64,000 nucleotides of DNA. It comes from Tubulanus polymorphus. Taxonomy: Eukaryota > Nemertea > Palaeonemertea > Tubulaniformes > Tubulanidae. The translations under genes and the position numbers were made by a program. This document shows, one piece after another, positions 9,143-20,496 of the stretch (positions are counted from its first letter, which is position 1; each line of letters begins with the position of its first letter). The DNA lies in the NCBI RefSeq assembly GCF_964204645.1, contig NC_134030.1, positions 13,542,447 through 13,606,446 of the forward strand, in the 5' to 3' direction. The notes below the pieces were generated by a model, which was not told the DNA's origin, did not search any database, and saw only the letters and a list, made by a program, of their open reading frames with translations.

Positions 9143-9810
9143 ATGGAACCAGAACAACCACAAACTATCAATATTACAAATAACACTGGTGTTATAAATA
9201 TATACTACAAGAAGTGTTCTAAATGTGAATTAGATAAATTAGCTTTAACAGAATTTAGTAAGCGTAAGATTAGCAAAGATGGTTTTCAATATTGCTGTAA
9301 AACTTGCACTAAACTATATACCAAACAATACCGAGAAGATAATATAGAACATTATGATTATTATATGGCAGAATATATTAGAGAAAGATATCAAATAGAT
9401 CTTAATTTTAGATTGAAACAATGCTTAAGATCTAGATTAACACAATTATTCAACAAAGAAACACATTCAGAAACACTATCTAATTTATTGGGTTGTACAG
9501 ATGAATTTTCATATCATGGATAATATATCAATTCGACGATAAATTGAATATAGATAATTATGGAGATTATTTTCATATTGATCACGTGTTACCGATATCT
9601 AAATTTAACATGAATGATGAATACAATAAAAAACTTATTTGGGGTTGGAAAAATTTAAGACCTCTTGAAAAGAAAGAAAATAAAATCTAATCTAATAAAC
9701 TAGATTTACAGTTATATTTAGAGCAGTTAACAAAGGCAAAGAAATTTATTGATCAATGGAACAATGATCCAAATAATCAACAATACGTTGAGTCTTTAAT
9801 GAGTGGTTAA
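9143..9810 (+). pseudogene. HNH endonuclease, frameshifted
   Basis: The N-terminal 126 codons include a zinc-knuckle-like pair of CxxC motifs (YKKCSKCELD and YCCKTCTKLY, about residues 22-55) and run to a premature stop after DEF. In the next frame the gene continues with the HNH core HIDHVLPISKF and NLRPLEKKEN. A TAA follows in place of a lysine codon and the end is near 9808. The copy in element 2 (- strand, 63604-64000) is uninterrupted where visible and confirms the reading. HNH proteins nick or cut DNA; in a Polinton this may be a homing-type or replication-associated nuclease. It is the first gene inside the left TIR. The start ATG lies in an ATAATAAATG context. Confidence 0.8.
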
Positions 9811-9849
9811 AGAATCATAGATTTTAAATAAAAAGTATTAAAAATTACA

Positions 9850-9985
9850 TATCTTCAACTAGCTAGTATTAGTTATTGTTTTTTTAATATTTTCTTTTCA
9901 AAAAAGAATACTTGATATCACATATGAAAAATACTTAAAAAACAATAACTAATACTAAAATTCTTTACCTTTAACTAAGCTAGTA
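9850..9985. repeat. Imperfect hairpin between HNH and the 204-residue gene
   Basis: The arms TAGTATTAGTTATTGTTTTT and its reverse complement (about 9865-9890 and 9931-9955) enclose a loop containing TTTTCAAAAAAGAATACTTG. A related sequence occurs in element 2 at 63375-63440. A second AGCTAGTATTA copy lies near 9976. It could be a bidirectional terminator or regulatory structure; no gene is present from 9811 to 10057. Confidence 0.6.
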
Positions 9986-10057
9986 TTAATCTAAAGAGAT
10001 ACTGGTATCATTTTATAATACTTATAATATTTTTCTTATTAAATTTCTCTAATATAA

Positions 10058-10672
10058 ATGTCAAAGAAATCGAGTAAGAATAGTATTGATATTGAAAAAA
10101 CATTAGATGATTTATGTATTAGTGATAATAAGGATATTCAAACCAAAATTGAAAATAATATTCAAGTTAATGGTAATATAGATTATGAATACTACTTATA
10201 TTGTAAACACCATCTTGAATTTCTAATTGCTAGCGGGAAGTGTAAACAATTTTTAACTAAGACTATTACTTTTCAAGAATTAGATGCTATGAAACCAGAT
10301 AAAGTAATAAAATATTCTAAGATTTATGAAGAAGCTAGATTAGCTAGAATAAATGATTCTATTTCAGATGGTATTGTCAAATGTTACTCTAAGTTATGTA
10401 ACCAGTTAATACCAATTGATGATGAAAATAAATTATATAGTGATTTGAAAAATGACTACTTAGTTATGACTGAATTACAAAAATGGGTCGGATATGCTTC
10501 ATTTCAATTAGGATCGGTTATGACATTGATTTCTACTGGCGTCATAACATTTTCGAACATCAAACCTATGGAATATAAATCAGGTAAGAACGAAACAGAT
10601 GACGCTGTACTACAACCAAACGGCGAAACAGAAAATGAATCAGAACAAAAATTAACTAAAATAAATGAGTGA
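10058..10672 (+). CDS. Conserved Polinton protein, 204 residues, unknown function
   Basis: The open frame starts in a TATAAATG context and is conserved with element 2 (207 residues) and remnant 0'. Visible features are a polar N-terminus, an EYYLYCKHHLEFLIASGKCK block (about residues 45-64), an ARLARINDSISDGIVKCYSK block, LKNDYLVMTELQKW, then a hydrophobic segment (about 149-167, SFQLGSVMTLISTGVITFSN) and a polar tail. The final bases overlap the start of the next gene (ATGAGTGA). The hydrophobic segment suggests a membrane-associated or membrane-active protein. I know related sequences only as uncharacterised Polinton proteins, so no function is assigned. Confidence 0.75.
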   Translation: MSKKSSKNSIDIEKTLDDLCISDNKDIQTKIENNIQVNGNIDYEYYLYCKHHLEFLIASGKCKQFLTKTITFQELDAMKPDKVIKYSKIYEEARLARINDSISDGIVKCYSKLCNQLIPIDDENKLYSDLKNDYLVMTELQKWVGYASFQLGSVMTLISTGVITFSNIKPMEYKSGKNETDDAVLQPNGETENESEQKLTKINE

Positions 10673-11033
10673 TGGAGTTAAGAAAAAGGTTAGATCTGAA
10701 AAACAAATTAAATGGGCAAGAGAATTAGGTAAAAGATCTCCAGAATTAAAAAAAGCTAAGAAAAAGAAATTAACTGATATAAATGAATCACAGACTTTAT
10801 CTGATATTGATTCAAATAATAATCCATCTAATTCTTCTAATGCTGGAAGTAATAATTACTTATATATTACAATTGGGTTAATCACAATTATTATATTATC
10901 CGGTGTAATATATAAATCAAAATTCAAATCTGATGATAAAGATGATTCCAATGATAATAAACCTATTATACCAGAAAATAAGTCAAATCATAAAGTCATT
11001 GAAACTAAATCTAAATTATTATTAATGGATTAA
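10665..11033 (+). CDS. Lysine-rich single-pass membrane protein, 122 residues
   Basis: The start codon lies inside the end of the preceding gene, giving an 8-base overlap. The N-terminal half is strongly basic (KKKVRSEKQIKWARELGKRS, then KKAKKKK). One transmembrane segment follows at about residues 64-84 (LYITIGLITIIILSGVIY), then a polar tail. Homologues are at 1440-1763 and 62286-62681. In element 2 the N-terminus is longer because a 31-bp palindromic repeat is inserted in frame. Function is unknown; the charge and membrane anchor could fit a core or packaging-associated role, but that is inference. Confidence 0.7.
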   Translation: MSDGVKKKVRSEKQIKWARELGKRSPELKKAKKKKLTDINESQTLSDIDSNNNPSNSSNAGSNNYLYITIGLITIIILSGVIYKSKFKSDDKDDSNDNKPIIPENKSNHKVIETKSKLLLMD

Positions 11034-11369
11034 AATAAGATGAAAAAAGAACAATATTTAAGAGAGTTATATTACAACCCAGAAAGTGAAGCATCATATT
11101 CTAACGTTTCAGAATTATGGAATAAAATTAAATCTGATAATGAAAATGGTAATATAAAATATAGTGAACTAAGATTATGGTTACGAAATCAACCAACATA
11201 TCAAATCCACAAGAAAATGGATACAAGAGCCCCAAGGGGCACAATGGCCAGCCTGTCAGATTTGCTTTTTATAAATGATGTAATCTGTGGGTTATATTTA
11301 TCAATATACACTCCCTGCTCAATGTCATTTACATAGTACAATCGTGTGTTAACACAGACAGCAGGAGCG

Positions 11370-11675
11370 AATGTTATATAGAAATACTAAGTTATTGTAT
11401 TGTTCAACGCCCCTGGTGGCCATATACAAAAACCAATGAGCTTGAAACTCACCAAGATCATAGACCATGTCATGAGCTACAACCTTCCAATTGATTGTGG
11501 TAGCAAAATATGCATAGGTACGAATGTAATATAGAAATACTAAGTTATTGTATTGTTCAACGCCCCCTGGTGGCCATAAACAAAAACCAATGAGCGTGAA
11601 ACTCACCTCAATCATAGAACATGTCATGAGCTACAACTTTCCAATTAATTATGGTAGCAAAATATGCTTAAGTAT
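11370..11675. repeat. Tandem duplication, two units of about 153 bp
   Basis: 11370-11520 and 11523-11675 both run from GAATGT(A/T)ATATAGAAATAC through GTTCAACGCCCC and CAAAAACCAATGAGC to GGTAGCAAAATATGC, with about a dozen differences. They lie inside the insertion in the integrase. Confidence 0.85.
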
Positions 11676-13329
11676 CAAAATGATGTGGCAAAACTTTTTT
11701 TTTCCACTACGAATGAGTACTGATGACCCCAAGATGGCCGCCAATTGCGTCATAATTGCCTGGTCAAAAATACCCTCTCGGATATAAAAGATCCTTTTCC
11801 AAAGAATACCCATTACAAATTGCAATGAAAAATGGCACACCATTAGAAAGCTACAGGACTCAGAATTCAGGCCAAAATTAACATTTTTGGGAACAAAAAA
11901 GGTCACAGGACGGCCATCTTGAGTCCGATCGACCCAATTTTTCTCATGCCGATGGGCCCTTGGGGGATACAAATATATACGAATGATCAAGGTTATTGAT
12001 AAAAGTGTCTTCAAAATTTCCCTCGAAAACTTCTAAAATGTGTAAAAAGTGCTGATTTTGGCGAACAACAATGGCTGCCAGTCGGCCATCTTGAATCTGA
12101 CAGGGCCAGTTTTTGGCCTGAAGATGTGTCTAGGGTAGATACACGTATAAACCAAATATCAAGACATTACCTTGAAGCGTCTTCAAAACTTTGGAACTCT
12201 CACGAACTATCTAGATGGTTATCTCTCGACCTCAATAGCTTCAAGACCCATCTCAAAACAACTTTGTTCCATGCAGCATACCATTAACTCTCGGAAAGCG
12301 AATTGGATTTAACATTTTTTTTGGCAGAATAAAATTTGATTGAATTTGCAATTCGAGCACATGGCTAATTAGCATATCAAGTTCATACACTCGATTTGGG
12401 AAAAGAAATTTTTCGCGAACCTTGCGCAATTGTCAAGGATGAATTTTCTGTAGAGCAAATAAAAATTCCTCCCAAACACCAAATCAACTAAAGATTTCAT
12501 AGAAATCGATCTTGAAATACGATTTTAAATCTTGAAATAAAACCCGGAAGTAAAACAATAGACGATACCGCGGGTTCACGTGAACACCTGATTTCTGTAA
12601 ACGAAATGTTGGTTGTGACAAAATTGTTCAGACGGTTTTAGGTGGTAATAAGTACGGAAACGTAACGACCATGGTCGACTTATTCGATGAAATCAGGCCT
12701 ATGTGATATCCAAATTTTGACTTTTTTATTCTCCAGACCTCCCTGATATAGAAATAAAAAATTTTGGTGGTACGAATAGTGCAATCACAGCGCCGACGGC
12801 GACAGAGCCGTGTCAGAGATCGGCGGAGTGAAAATTGCGGAGGTGGACGAACACGAAGAAGTAGGCTATTGAGCTACTTGAATCGCGAAAACTCCTGGCG
12901 CGGCCCCGACGCTTTTCGTTGATTAAGTAGTACAAATATCAAGCAATGGGTTTTCACAATCTACCGCCGGTGTTTACCGGATTTCAATATCACTCCAAAA
13001 TTCAAAGAAACCTCGAAATATCGAACTGCAACACTTTCGAGAGATATCCGCAGCTGCCCAACCGGGAAACTTATTTGTTGATAGGATCCATCATCCCGTC
13101 AAGGGATTCGAACCCACTAAGCTAAAGCCGTGCCAGAATCGGGTCGGGCCAATCACAGCGCTTGTAACAAACCACATTAGGCTTCTGTGGAATTTCCCAG
13201 TAAATGGGCCAATCAGCGAACACGTAGCGAACGCGGAAGTCGCATGTTGATACATGACGTCATGCGCAAAAGCGCCAGTAATGAAATCACGATAATTCAC
13301 GTGAACAGCTGCTGATATTTTTAGATAAA

Positions 13330-13364
13330 CCAGGGAAGTGTGATGACTCATCACACTTCCCTGG
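13330..13364. repeat. Perfect 35-bp palindrome centred on TGACTCA
   Basis: CCAGGGAAGTGTGATGA is followed by C and then its exact reverse complement. The centre forms a TGACTCA (AP-1-type) site. GATAAAC occurs in direct orientation on both sides. A related ACAGGGAAGA occurs just downstream. Confidence 0.85.
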
Positions 13365-14480
13365 ATAAACCAATCACAGGGAAGACACAACTTCCTGATT
13401 GGCTGATAAAAATTGAAATTTTCCCGATTTTATTTTCGTGAAAAATGCAGAAAACATTTTTATGAAAGCCTATTTCAAAATTCTGCTCGCTACGATTCCG
13501 AGAATGCATTACGCTTAAATACGTGATTTGTTCGAATATGCCCTCACTTGGCAAGCAAAAGAGCCTTTTGTGTGGAAACCATGTCATTTAAATTCGCTCC
13601 ATTTGTATAGTAATAGGCTCAGCCTACGGCTGGCCTAAAAACTTATTTAACAAGAAAAGTTATGGTTTCATATATCGATCAACAATGGCAAGCAGATTTA
13701 ATTGACATGAAGAACTTAGAAGAATACAACAAAGGATATTTCTGGATATTAAATGTTATAGACATATTCAGTAGATACGCATGGTCAATTCCAATCAAAA
13801 ATAAAACTGGAATAGAAGTGACAAATGCTTTTAAATCTATATTTAAAGAAGCTATTCCAGATAAGATAACGATGTAGATTATTTTTCAACACATTCAGAT
13901 AAAAAAGCATCTATTATAGAAAGATTTAATAAAACATTGAAAACTAGAATGTGGAAATATTTTACTGCTAATGAAACATATAAATATATCGATGTGTTAG
14001 ATGATTTAGTGAAAGGTTATAATAATTCTAAACATAGTTCTATAAATATGAAACCTATACAAGCTAGAAAAGAAGATAATTCAGAAAAAGTTTGGAATAA
14101 TTTATATAGAGCGTTTGTTACACATGATTTTGGAGAACCTAAATTTAAAATTGGACAACACGTTAGAATATCTAAATATAGAAAAACCTTTTACAAAGGT
14201 TATACCCCTAATTTTACTGAAGAAATATTCAAGATTAAAAAGATAATATTAACTAAACCTTTTGTTTATAAACTAGAAGATCTAAAAGATGAAGAAATAT
14301 TAGGTTATTTCTATGAACACGAATTATCACTTGTACCAAATCCAGATGAAATAGAATACAAAATAGAAAAAGTATTGAAAACAAAAACTCTTAAAGGAAA
14401 AAAGTATTCTCTGGTGAAATATAAAGGATATGATGATACATTTAATGAATGGATTTTATCTAGTAAAATTAAAAGAATAA

Positions 14481-15092
14481 ATGAATAAAGATTTATTTAT
14501 ATTTGAACCGCATAATATGTTAGTTACTGGACTAACCAATTGTGGTAAAACACATTTCATATTAGATTTGTTAGAAACTATTTATAAGAATCATTTTGAT
14601 AATATAATATTATTCTGTCCTACTTATGAAATGAATAAAACATATGATAGGGATATAGTTAAAATAAAAAAGTTTATTATATTAGATCCTAAAACAGTAA
14701 AAGAAAATTTAGATAATTGTATAAAAATAGCAATTGATACATATAAAGGATCAAATACATTATTCATTGTAGATGATTGCGCTAATTTACATGATTCAAA
14801 AGTGAGAGAAAGTGAGTTATGTTATTTAGCTTTCTCTGGGAGACATTTTGGGATAACAACATGGGTTTTAAATCAAAAATATAATTCAATTGTTAAAGGC
14901 TTTAGGGAGAATATAAGATTTCTAGTTTTATTCTACAATAAAGATAGAAAATCTATGCAACAATCATTGGAAGAAAATCAAATTATACCTACTGAATTAC
15001 ATGATGAATGTATGAATAAATTAAAGAATAATAAAGGTTCAAAATTATTACTTAGGCTTCAATTTCCCTATGAATATAAATTTATAAAATAA
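14481..15092 (+). CDS. A32/FtsK-like DNA-packaging ATPase
   Basis: The 203-residue open frame matches the usual Polinton packaging ATPase length. Walker A is GLTNCGKT at residues 17-24. Walker B is LFIVDD at 94-99, followed by C-A-N. A sensor-like SGRHFGITTWVLNQKYNS stretch lies near residue 120-140. Known family members of this HerA/FtsK type translocate viral DNA into preformed capsids. The start overlaps the integrase stop (AATGAATAA), so both probably share a transcript. It is the last left-arm gene and converges on the right-arm genes. The copy is intact in sequence, unlike most of element 1. Confidence 0.9.
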   Translation: MNKDLFIFEPHNMLVTGLTNCGKTHFILDLLETIYKNHFDNIILFCPTYEMNKTYDRDIVKIKKFIILDPKTVKENLDNCIKIAIDTYKGSNTLFIVDDCANLHDSKVRESELCYLAFSGRHFGITTWVLNQKYNSIVKGFRENIRFLVLFYNKDRKSMQQSLEENQIIPTELHDECMNKLKNNKGSKLLLRLQFPYEYKFIK

Positions 15093-15480
15093 CTTTTTGT
15101 ATACCTATGTATTAGATACCCTATTAGATACCCTAATACCTGATACCCTATTAGATACCCTATTAGATACCTTAAATACTTAAAACCCCCTTTTTTAAAA
15201 TAAATATTATTTATACAATTTTCAACCAATTTATTTTTATTTTTTCAACTAATATATGAATAAGTTTGAAAATAATAAAGGTTATTTATTATTACTGAGC
15301 TTTCAATATAAATTTTAAAAGAAATATAATTTAAGGTATTTTCAAATAATATGTATTAGATATGTATTAGATATGTATTAGATACCTTAAATACCTTAAA
15401 TACTTAAAACCCCCTTTTTCATTTACTATTATTTTTTACAATTTTCAACTAATATTATTATTTGAGTTAAATATAATTAA
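15093..15480. repeat. Convergent intergenic region with TATTAGATACC tandem repeats
   Basis: Short direct repeats of (TATTAGATACC) type occur at 15112-15185 and again at 15350-15405. Each cluster leads to CTTAAAACCCCCTTTTT (15178 and 15402). It separates the ends of the two oppositely oriented gene blocks, so a transcription end or replication function is possible. A remnant of ATPase-like 3' sequence is visible near 15265-15320 (AATAATAAAGGTTATTTATT). No complete gene is present. Confidence 0.65.
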
Positions 15481-15568
15481 TATTTTAATCACTTTCACTA
15501 TCATAACCTAACATTTTTTCAAATTCTCTACCGAATTTTCTTCTTCAAATTCTTTATTATTTTCATAC

Positions 15569-16381
15569 TTATTTATTCACCCTTTTTACCGCATCATCAA
15601 TAGTTGTTTCATTGTTATGCTTATTCATCCAATCAAATTTATCATTATTTTCTACTTTATGTTTCATAGAATCTTTATTATCAATATCTGTAACTATATT
15701 TTCATTATTATCTTTATTAGTGTTTGCTCCTAATATTTCATTTACAATGTTTGATCCTAATATTTTATTAGCATCGGTTAAATCTAATTCATCTTTATTA
15801 GGTGTTGCTAATAATAAATCTTCATATAATTCTTTACAATTTACTTTTTTATTTGAAACAAACTTTGTAACATATATAAATGGGTGTTCTATAAATTCTC
15901 TTAAACCAACACGTTCTATTACATTAGTAATATGTACCTTTGTATTCATATGTTTATTCCAATTTGATGGAGCGTTTGAAAATTCACCTTTACAATGATC
16001 ACAATAATTTCAATTTTCACTAATATTTAATATTATTTCATTATTAGATGTAGAAGGTATTACATTATTAGATGTAGAAGGTATTGCATTATTAGATGTA
16101 GAAGGTATTACATTATTAGATGTAGAAGGTATTACATTATTAGATGTAGAAGGTATTACATTATTAGATGTAGAAGGTATTTCATTATTATCAATTACAT
16201 TACTTAAATTATCAACAACACCACTTTTATTATTATCGATTTCTATTAGTTTAGTTTTATAAATTTTGAAAATAGGATCAAATATCAAAGCTATATTACA
16301 AGGTATTACATAATATAAACCATCATTATTTTCATGTGTATCGATGTATGGAATATGTTTATATACTTTACCTCCTACCAT
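15569..16381 (-). pseudogene. Zinc-finger protein with IPSTSNN repeats, one in-frame stop
   Basis: Translation from 16381 runs 123 codons to a TGA and then continues in the same frame to 15569, so I treat it as one 270-codon gene with a nonsense change. Just after the stop is a C2H2 finger (YCDHCKGEFSNAPSNWNKHM, then TKVH). Before it are six tandem copies of the seven-residue unit IPSTSNN (24-base DNA repeats, 16040-16185). The C-terminus is acidic and Asn-rich. It is the most distal right-arm gene. Function is unknown; a nucleic-acid or structural role is only a guess. It is missing from element 2, where that interval was replaced. Confidence 0.65.
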
Positions 16382-16431
16382 TTATTATATAAATTTTTAT
16401 TAAAGTTAAAATTTTAATACATAACACTATT

Positions 16432-17660
16432 TTATTGAGAATTTACAATATTTAATTGCGCGTCAGATACAATATAAATGTGCATTTTAAAATTTTGATT
16501 CCTTTATTCTTTGTCATGAATAATTGTATTCCATCTTTAGTGTTTTGTAGTTTTTTTCCAGAACCATGTAATGAATTATCCTCTGTTGTTCTAAAATCTA
16601 ACCATAATGCATATTTATTACCGATATAATAATCAATTTGATTAATATTACAATTTTCAGATGATTTTACTTTTTCATTCATAAAATGTTTTCTAATTTC
16701 TGGCCATTGATCAATCATTCTCATTCCTTGACAAAATATTTTATTTGCTATTCCTTCGATAGTTATTTCTACTTTTGTTATTTCAGGATTATAATAATTA
16801 TCAACATTTATTGCACCATTAGTATATGTTGCAATGGTAAAAAATATTAATATACCTTTAATAGATCTTCTTGGGAAGTTAATATTCTCATTAATTATTT
16901 CATCATTTGCATTAATAGTTACAGTCTTAGATTTATCAATATAATCATATAATAAATAAAATCCTTGATTGTATTGAGTTTGAATTATACTTGAAATATT
17001 TTCATTAGTTACTGTATCATATTCTAAACATATATTCGATAATTTATAACCCATATCTTTATTAACGCTAGATATTACAATTTCATTAACAGGAGCAAAT
17101 GTTATTTCGAATATAACGTCTTCTTGAATTGCGTATTTATATAAAGGTGCATCATTATTTATCAATTCAAAGTCTAATGGAATTTTATATTTGCTTCCAT
17201 ATATACTTTTTATCAATTTATCTATAGCATTAGTTAATATTGCATTATGTGCTTCTGATCTTAATTTATTTTGGTTTTCTGATTGGATGCCTTGAAATAT
17301 CATATTATTTCAATTTTCTTTAGTTAACCATAAATCTTTATAATGCATAAATAAATTATAATCATCTAATGAGAAAACTGTTTCTGGACCGATCTTTATT
17401 GTTAATATTTTAATCAAATATCTTCCAACATTATCGACAACATAATTATTATTATTACCGTTTACTTTTATATCGGCTGATAAATAAATACTATTTGGAA
17501 CATAAAAAGTATTTTGTGTTAATCGAGGAATTCTAACATATAAAGTTTCATCGGGATTAATATTAGAAGGGTTGTGAGTAATTATATGATGTGATCTTTC
17601 TGCTTTAATAGCATTAGATATTCTATGATTCTTAGAAGGATTGATATAACTCCCACTCAT
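16432..17660 (-). pseudogene. Major capsid protein, double-jelly-roll type (broken copy)
   Basis: This is homologous along its length to the 430-residue protein of element 2. Characteristic stretches are YVRIPRLTQNTFYVPNSIYL near the N-terminus, DNVGRYLIK, YGSKYKIPLDFELIN, the PRRSIKG motif, the GMRMIDQWPE stretch, ALWLDFRTTEDNSLHGSGK, and the C-terminal ISDAQLN region. These match the pattern I know for Polinton/adintovirus-type hexon-like capsid proteins. A TGA interrupts it after WLTKEN (Arg in element 2). A one-base deletion near the 3' end shifts the frame, and a TAA replaces the final region. The start is preceded by the T-run and TAAATAAATG module. Confidence 0.8.
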
Positions 17661-17680
17661 TTATTTAACAAAAAAATTAA

Positions 17681-19141
17681 TTATTTATTTTTTATCATGT
17701 TTACTAACCCAAAAATAATTGCGCTTACAACTGTAATTAAAAATAAAATAATATGTTAAGCAGCAAAGTTAATAATGTTTCCTGCAGATTTCAATATAAA
17801 ACCAACAATTGATGCAATAACTCCTGGCAATGCTGCAGCAGATTTTTTAGATAGTTCCCATAAATATTTTGCTAATTTCTTTAAACCATCCTTAACTTTA
17901 TCTTGTATAGAATTATTATCGGGGGGTTTATCTGGTTTATTGGGAGTAGGAGTAGATTTCAGTGAATTTGATATAGCTAAACCAATTGTTGTAAATAACA
18001 TAGTTACAGCTATTAGAATTGAAAGAATTGTTATTCCTTCAAACTTAAATAATAATTTTATTCTATCTTTTAGTGATATGTCAGAATTTGGTTTTAGTAT
18101 TAACTCTTTAACAACAACTTTTAATCTATTAATATAATAATCATATGATTTTAATAATAATTTCGTTTTTTCTTTCTGAAATTCTATGTTATATTCTAAA
18201 TCATCAATTTCTTTTTCTAAATATGCATTTCCTTTTTTAAATTCAATTTCTTCAATAAATTTAAATTCTCTATCTAATTTTAATTTTTCTAATTCTTTTC
18301 TGGTGTCAAATAATTTATTTTCTAAAGGTTTAATTTTATTATATCTAATATTTTTTTCGCGCGCAATTTTATCGGCTTCATTTCGTATACTTATTATTTC
18401 TCTAATTTTTTTTTTAGAAAACATACTTAATGCTTCTATTTCTTGATCTGTTGCATCAAGTAATCCATTCGGTAAAAGTTTTTCAGTTTGAACTTCGTTT
18501 GATTTAATTTTACTAGTTTTGGAAGTTTTATTCTGTTCAGAAGTTGTTTCTGTTTCTGAATTTTTATTGATTATTTTTAATAAGTCATCAATTCCTTGAC
18601 TAAATTCTGTTATATTATCATCTCTTTCTTTTTGTGTAACATCAGTTATTTCATTACTATTACTTATTCTCTTAATTCTAAATGTTTCTAAATTTTTCAA
18701 AGTTGATTCCGCTAATATTTTATTTAGTCTTGTTCTTTGATTAGTGATGTCAATATAATAATCACCATCCAAATGATAATAATATTTACCTTTTAAAAGT
18801 TTTAAATTTTCTTCTAAACGTTCAGTATCTCTATCATTTATATTATACCCAGATCTTTCAAATACAGGTTTGAATTTATAAATATATTCATTATATTCTA
18901 AATTTTTCTTTAATAAACCTGGATTTTCATTTTCAGTATCTATTCTCGATTTAGCTCCTCTAATATATTCATTTGTTGATGGGGCTTTAGAACCACTATC
19001 TACTAAATTAGAATTATATGCTGATTCATCATCATTATCAATATTAGTTTCATTTAAATTGGGTTGCGGTTCATCATCAATATATCCTTCATTATTATTT
19101 CCCATGTTTTCCATTTCATAATCTTCTCCACCTTCTGCCAT
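17681..19141 (-). pseudogene. Coiled-coil membrane protein, 461 codons open then a premature TAA
   Basis: The frame is open from 19141 to a TAA at 17758, where element 2 has GAA. Downstream codons to 17681 continue the homology (HIILFLITVVSAIIFGLV), so the ancestral protein was about 486 residues. It has an acidic Asn-rich N-terminus, a long charged coiled-coil-like centre (about 240-345), a first membrane segment (about 370-392, TILSILIAVTMLFTTIGLAI), a proline-rich TPTPNKPDKPP linker, an amphipathic LKKLAKYLWELSKKSAAALP helix and a terminal hydrophobic pair. The layout suggests a membrane-active virion protein, but no family function can be stated. It lies between capsid and the large unknown gene. 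Confidence 0.7.
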
Positions 19142-19156
19142 TTACATAATAAAAAA

Positions 19157-20480
19157 TTAAAATTTAAAATATAATATTCCTCCGATTACAATTCCTATAC
19201 AAGTTATAGCTAATTTAGTATTTTCATGGGATTTATTATCATCATTTAGTTTAATTGTATCATGTTGAATAATATCAGTTTTTATATTTTCTGTAGTATT
19301 ATAATCTGGTTTAGAATCATTATTTAATTTAATATTCTTAGTTTTAGTTTCTGTTGATTGAATATGTATTTTATTTTTTTCACCTTCCATTAATTTTGGA
19401 GCAGTAATAATCATTTTATCTATATCATTTAATCCAAATGAATTATTTATTGTTGCAGTTTTAATTAGATTATTATAACCAATTATATTTCCCATCTTTA
19501 ATACTAAATCATTAGAAATAATTAATAGATTAGGGCCTATACAATAATTTAATCTAATATGTGATTTATCTAAACAATTTTGATATCTTGCAATGTTTTC
19601 TGGAATCGATCTATTTTTATCATTATGAATTGAATCTTCAAATAATACTTTGAATTGTTTCTGTGTATCAAATGTGATGTATTTAAATTTCCAATTATTG
19701 GGGATCTTGTTTCAACCTGTGATCCTAGAATACATATCAAATAAGTTCTAATAGATTGATTTATTCTTTGTATACCTGATTTTGTAAAACCATCATTATT
19801 TTCTAAAATGAAATAAACCCAACCAATATTGTTTTCTTGTTTTAAATGATCATAAAATTTCGGTAATTTATTGAATTTTAATGTTTAGATGGTATTGGAA
19901 GTGTACAATATTGTAAAATATTTTCAGGACAAGGAAGTGATCTTATTGTTCCAATTTTTGTTCTAAAATCAGAATTATTTATATCCATATTTAATTCATT
20001 GCAAATTTTATAAAACTTTGATAAATTGATATTATTATCTAATTCTTTAAAATATCTAGATCCTGGTAAAGCACACTCTAATTCATTTAATATTATTCTG
20101 ATTTGAAAGTATGTATGAAATCTAAATAAACTTTGAATTAATTTATATTTAGAATTATTCAAATGATCATTCCAACTAATTCCACATCCTGTTGTTGCAC
20201 AATAAACAGCAAAATTTAATTGGTCCTGCCAATACTTCATATTATATTTTAATAACCATTGTTTTTCATCTTTCAATTTTTAAAAATTAATTAAATATAC
20301 ATAAAATATATTTTCCATCTTTGCATTAAAATTATTAGTTTCAGTAACATAAATTTCTAAATTAGTTAATGAATCTAAAACTTCATTTCTATACGTAATA
20401 TCTTTATTAAAATCTATTGCTGGAATATTATATTTAATTGATTTATTATATTGGAAAGCTTTTGGAAAACTATCTACCAT
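19157..20480 (-). pseudogene. Large conserved Polinton protein, unknown function, broken
   Basis: Several frames join into one gene: an N-terminal SFPKAFQYNKSIKYNIPAID segment, then a KYWQDQLNFAVYCATTGCG segment, then RSLPCPENILQYC, then (around 19520-19860) GWVYFILEN, INQSIRTYLICILGSQVETR, and a C-terminal part with GNIIGYNNLIKTA and a final hydrophobic tail (TCIGIVIGGILYF). A TAA separates the first part from KLKDEKQW at the same place in element 2. Other breaks are unique to this copy. I recognise the pattern as a recurrent Polinton gene without assigned role. The C-terminal anchor suggests membrane attachment. Confidence 0.65.
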
Positions 20481-20496
20481 TTATATAATTAAAAAA

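Larger units (their letters stand above)
11224..13636. mobile_element. 2.4-kb insertion in the integrase gene, unclassified
   Basis: The boundaries come from the uninterrupted element 2 integrase (- strand, 62282-61602): homology breaks after ATGGATA (11223) and resumes at about 13637. The insert is much less AT-rich than the Polinton. It holds a 153-bp tandem duplication, a 35-bp perfect palindrome and a TTCGAACCC box near 13107, and has no convincing protein. Target duplication and terminal repeats are not clear, so the class is unknown. Frames present inside it show no protein motifs. Confidence 0.75.
11040..14488 (+). pseudogene. Polinton integrase with chromodomain, split and frameshifted
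   Basis: The N-terminal part (11040-11223) ends in QPTYQIHKKMD, where a 2.4-kb insertion begins. The catalytic core resumes at about 13640 with WQADLIDMKNL (first catalytic Asp). A deletion near 13870 of roughly 70 bases, compared with element 2, removes the FDEGKEF segment carrying the second catalytic Asp and shifts the frame. The third part (13885-14488) has the IIERFN glutamate, the GEPKFKIGQHVRISKYR SH3-like region and a C-terminal chromodomain (YKIEKVLKTKTL ... YSLVKYKGYDDTFNEW). The gene ends overlapping the ATPase start. The family inserts Polinton DNA with 6-bp duplications. This copy is dead. Confidence 0.9.

Noticed and set aside
11349-12014. Protein-coding frames in the integrase insertion
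   Set aside because: They overlap a tandem duplication, have no recognisable motif and lie in non-coding-looking sequence.
15112-15405. TATTAGATACC repeats as a CRISPR-like or origin iteron array
   Set aside because: Short, irregular AT-rich tandem repeats in a convergent intergenic gap; no evidence beyond repetition.
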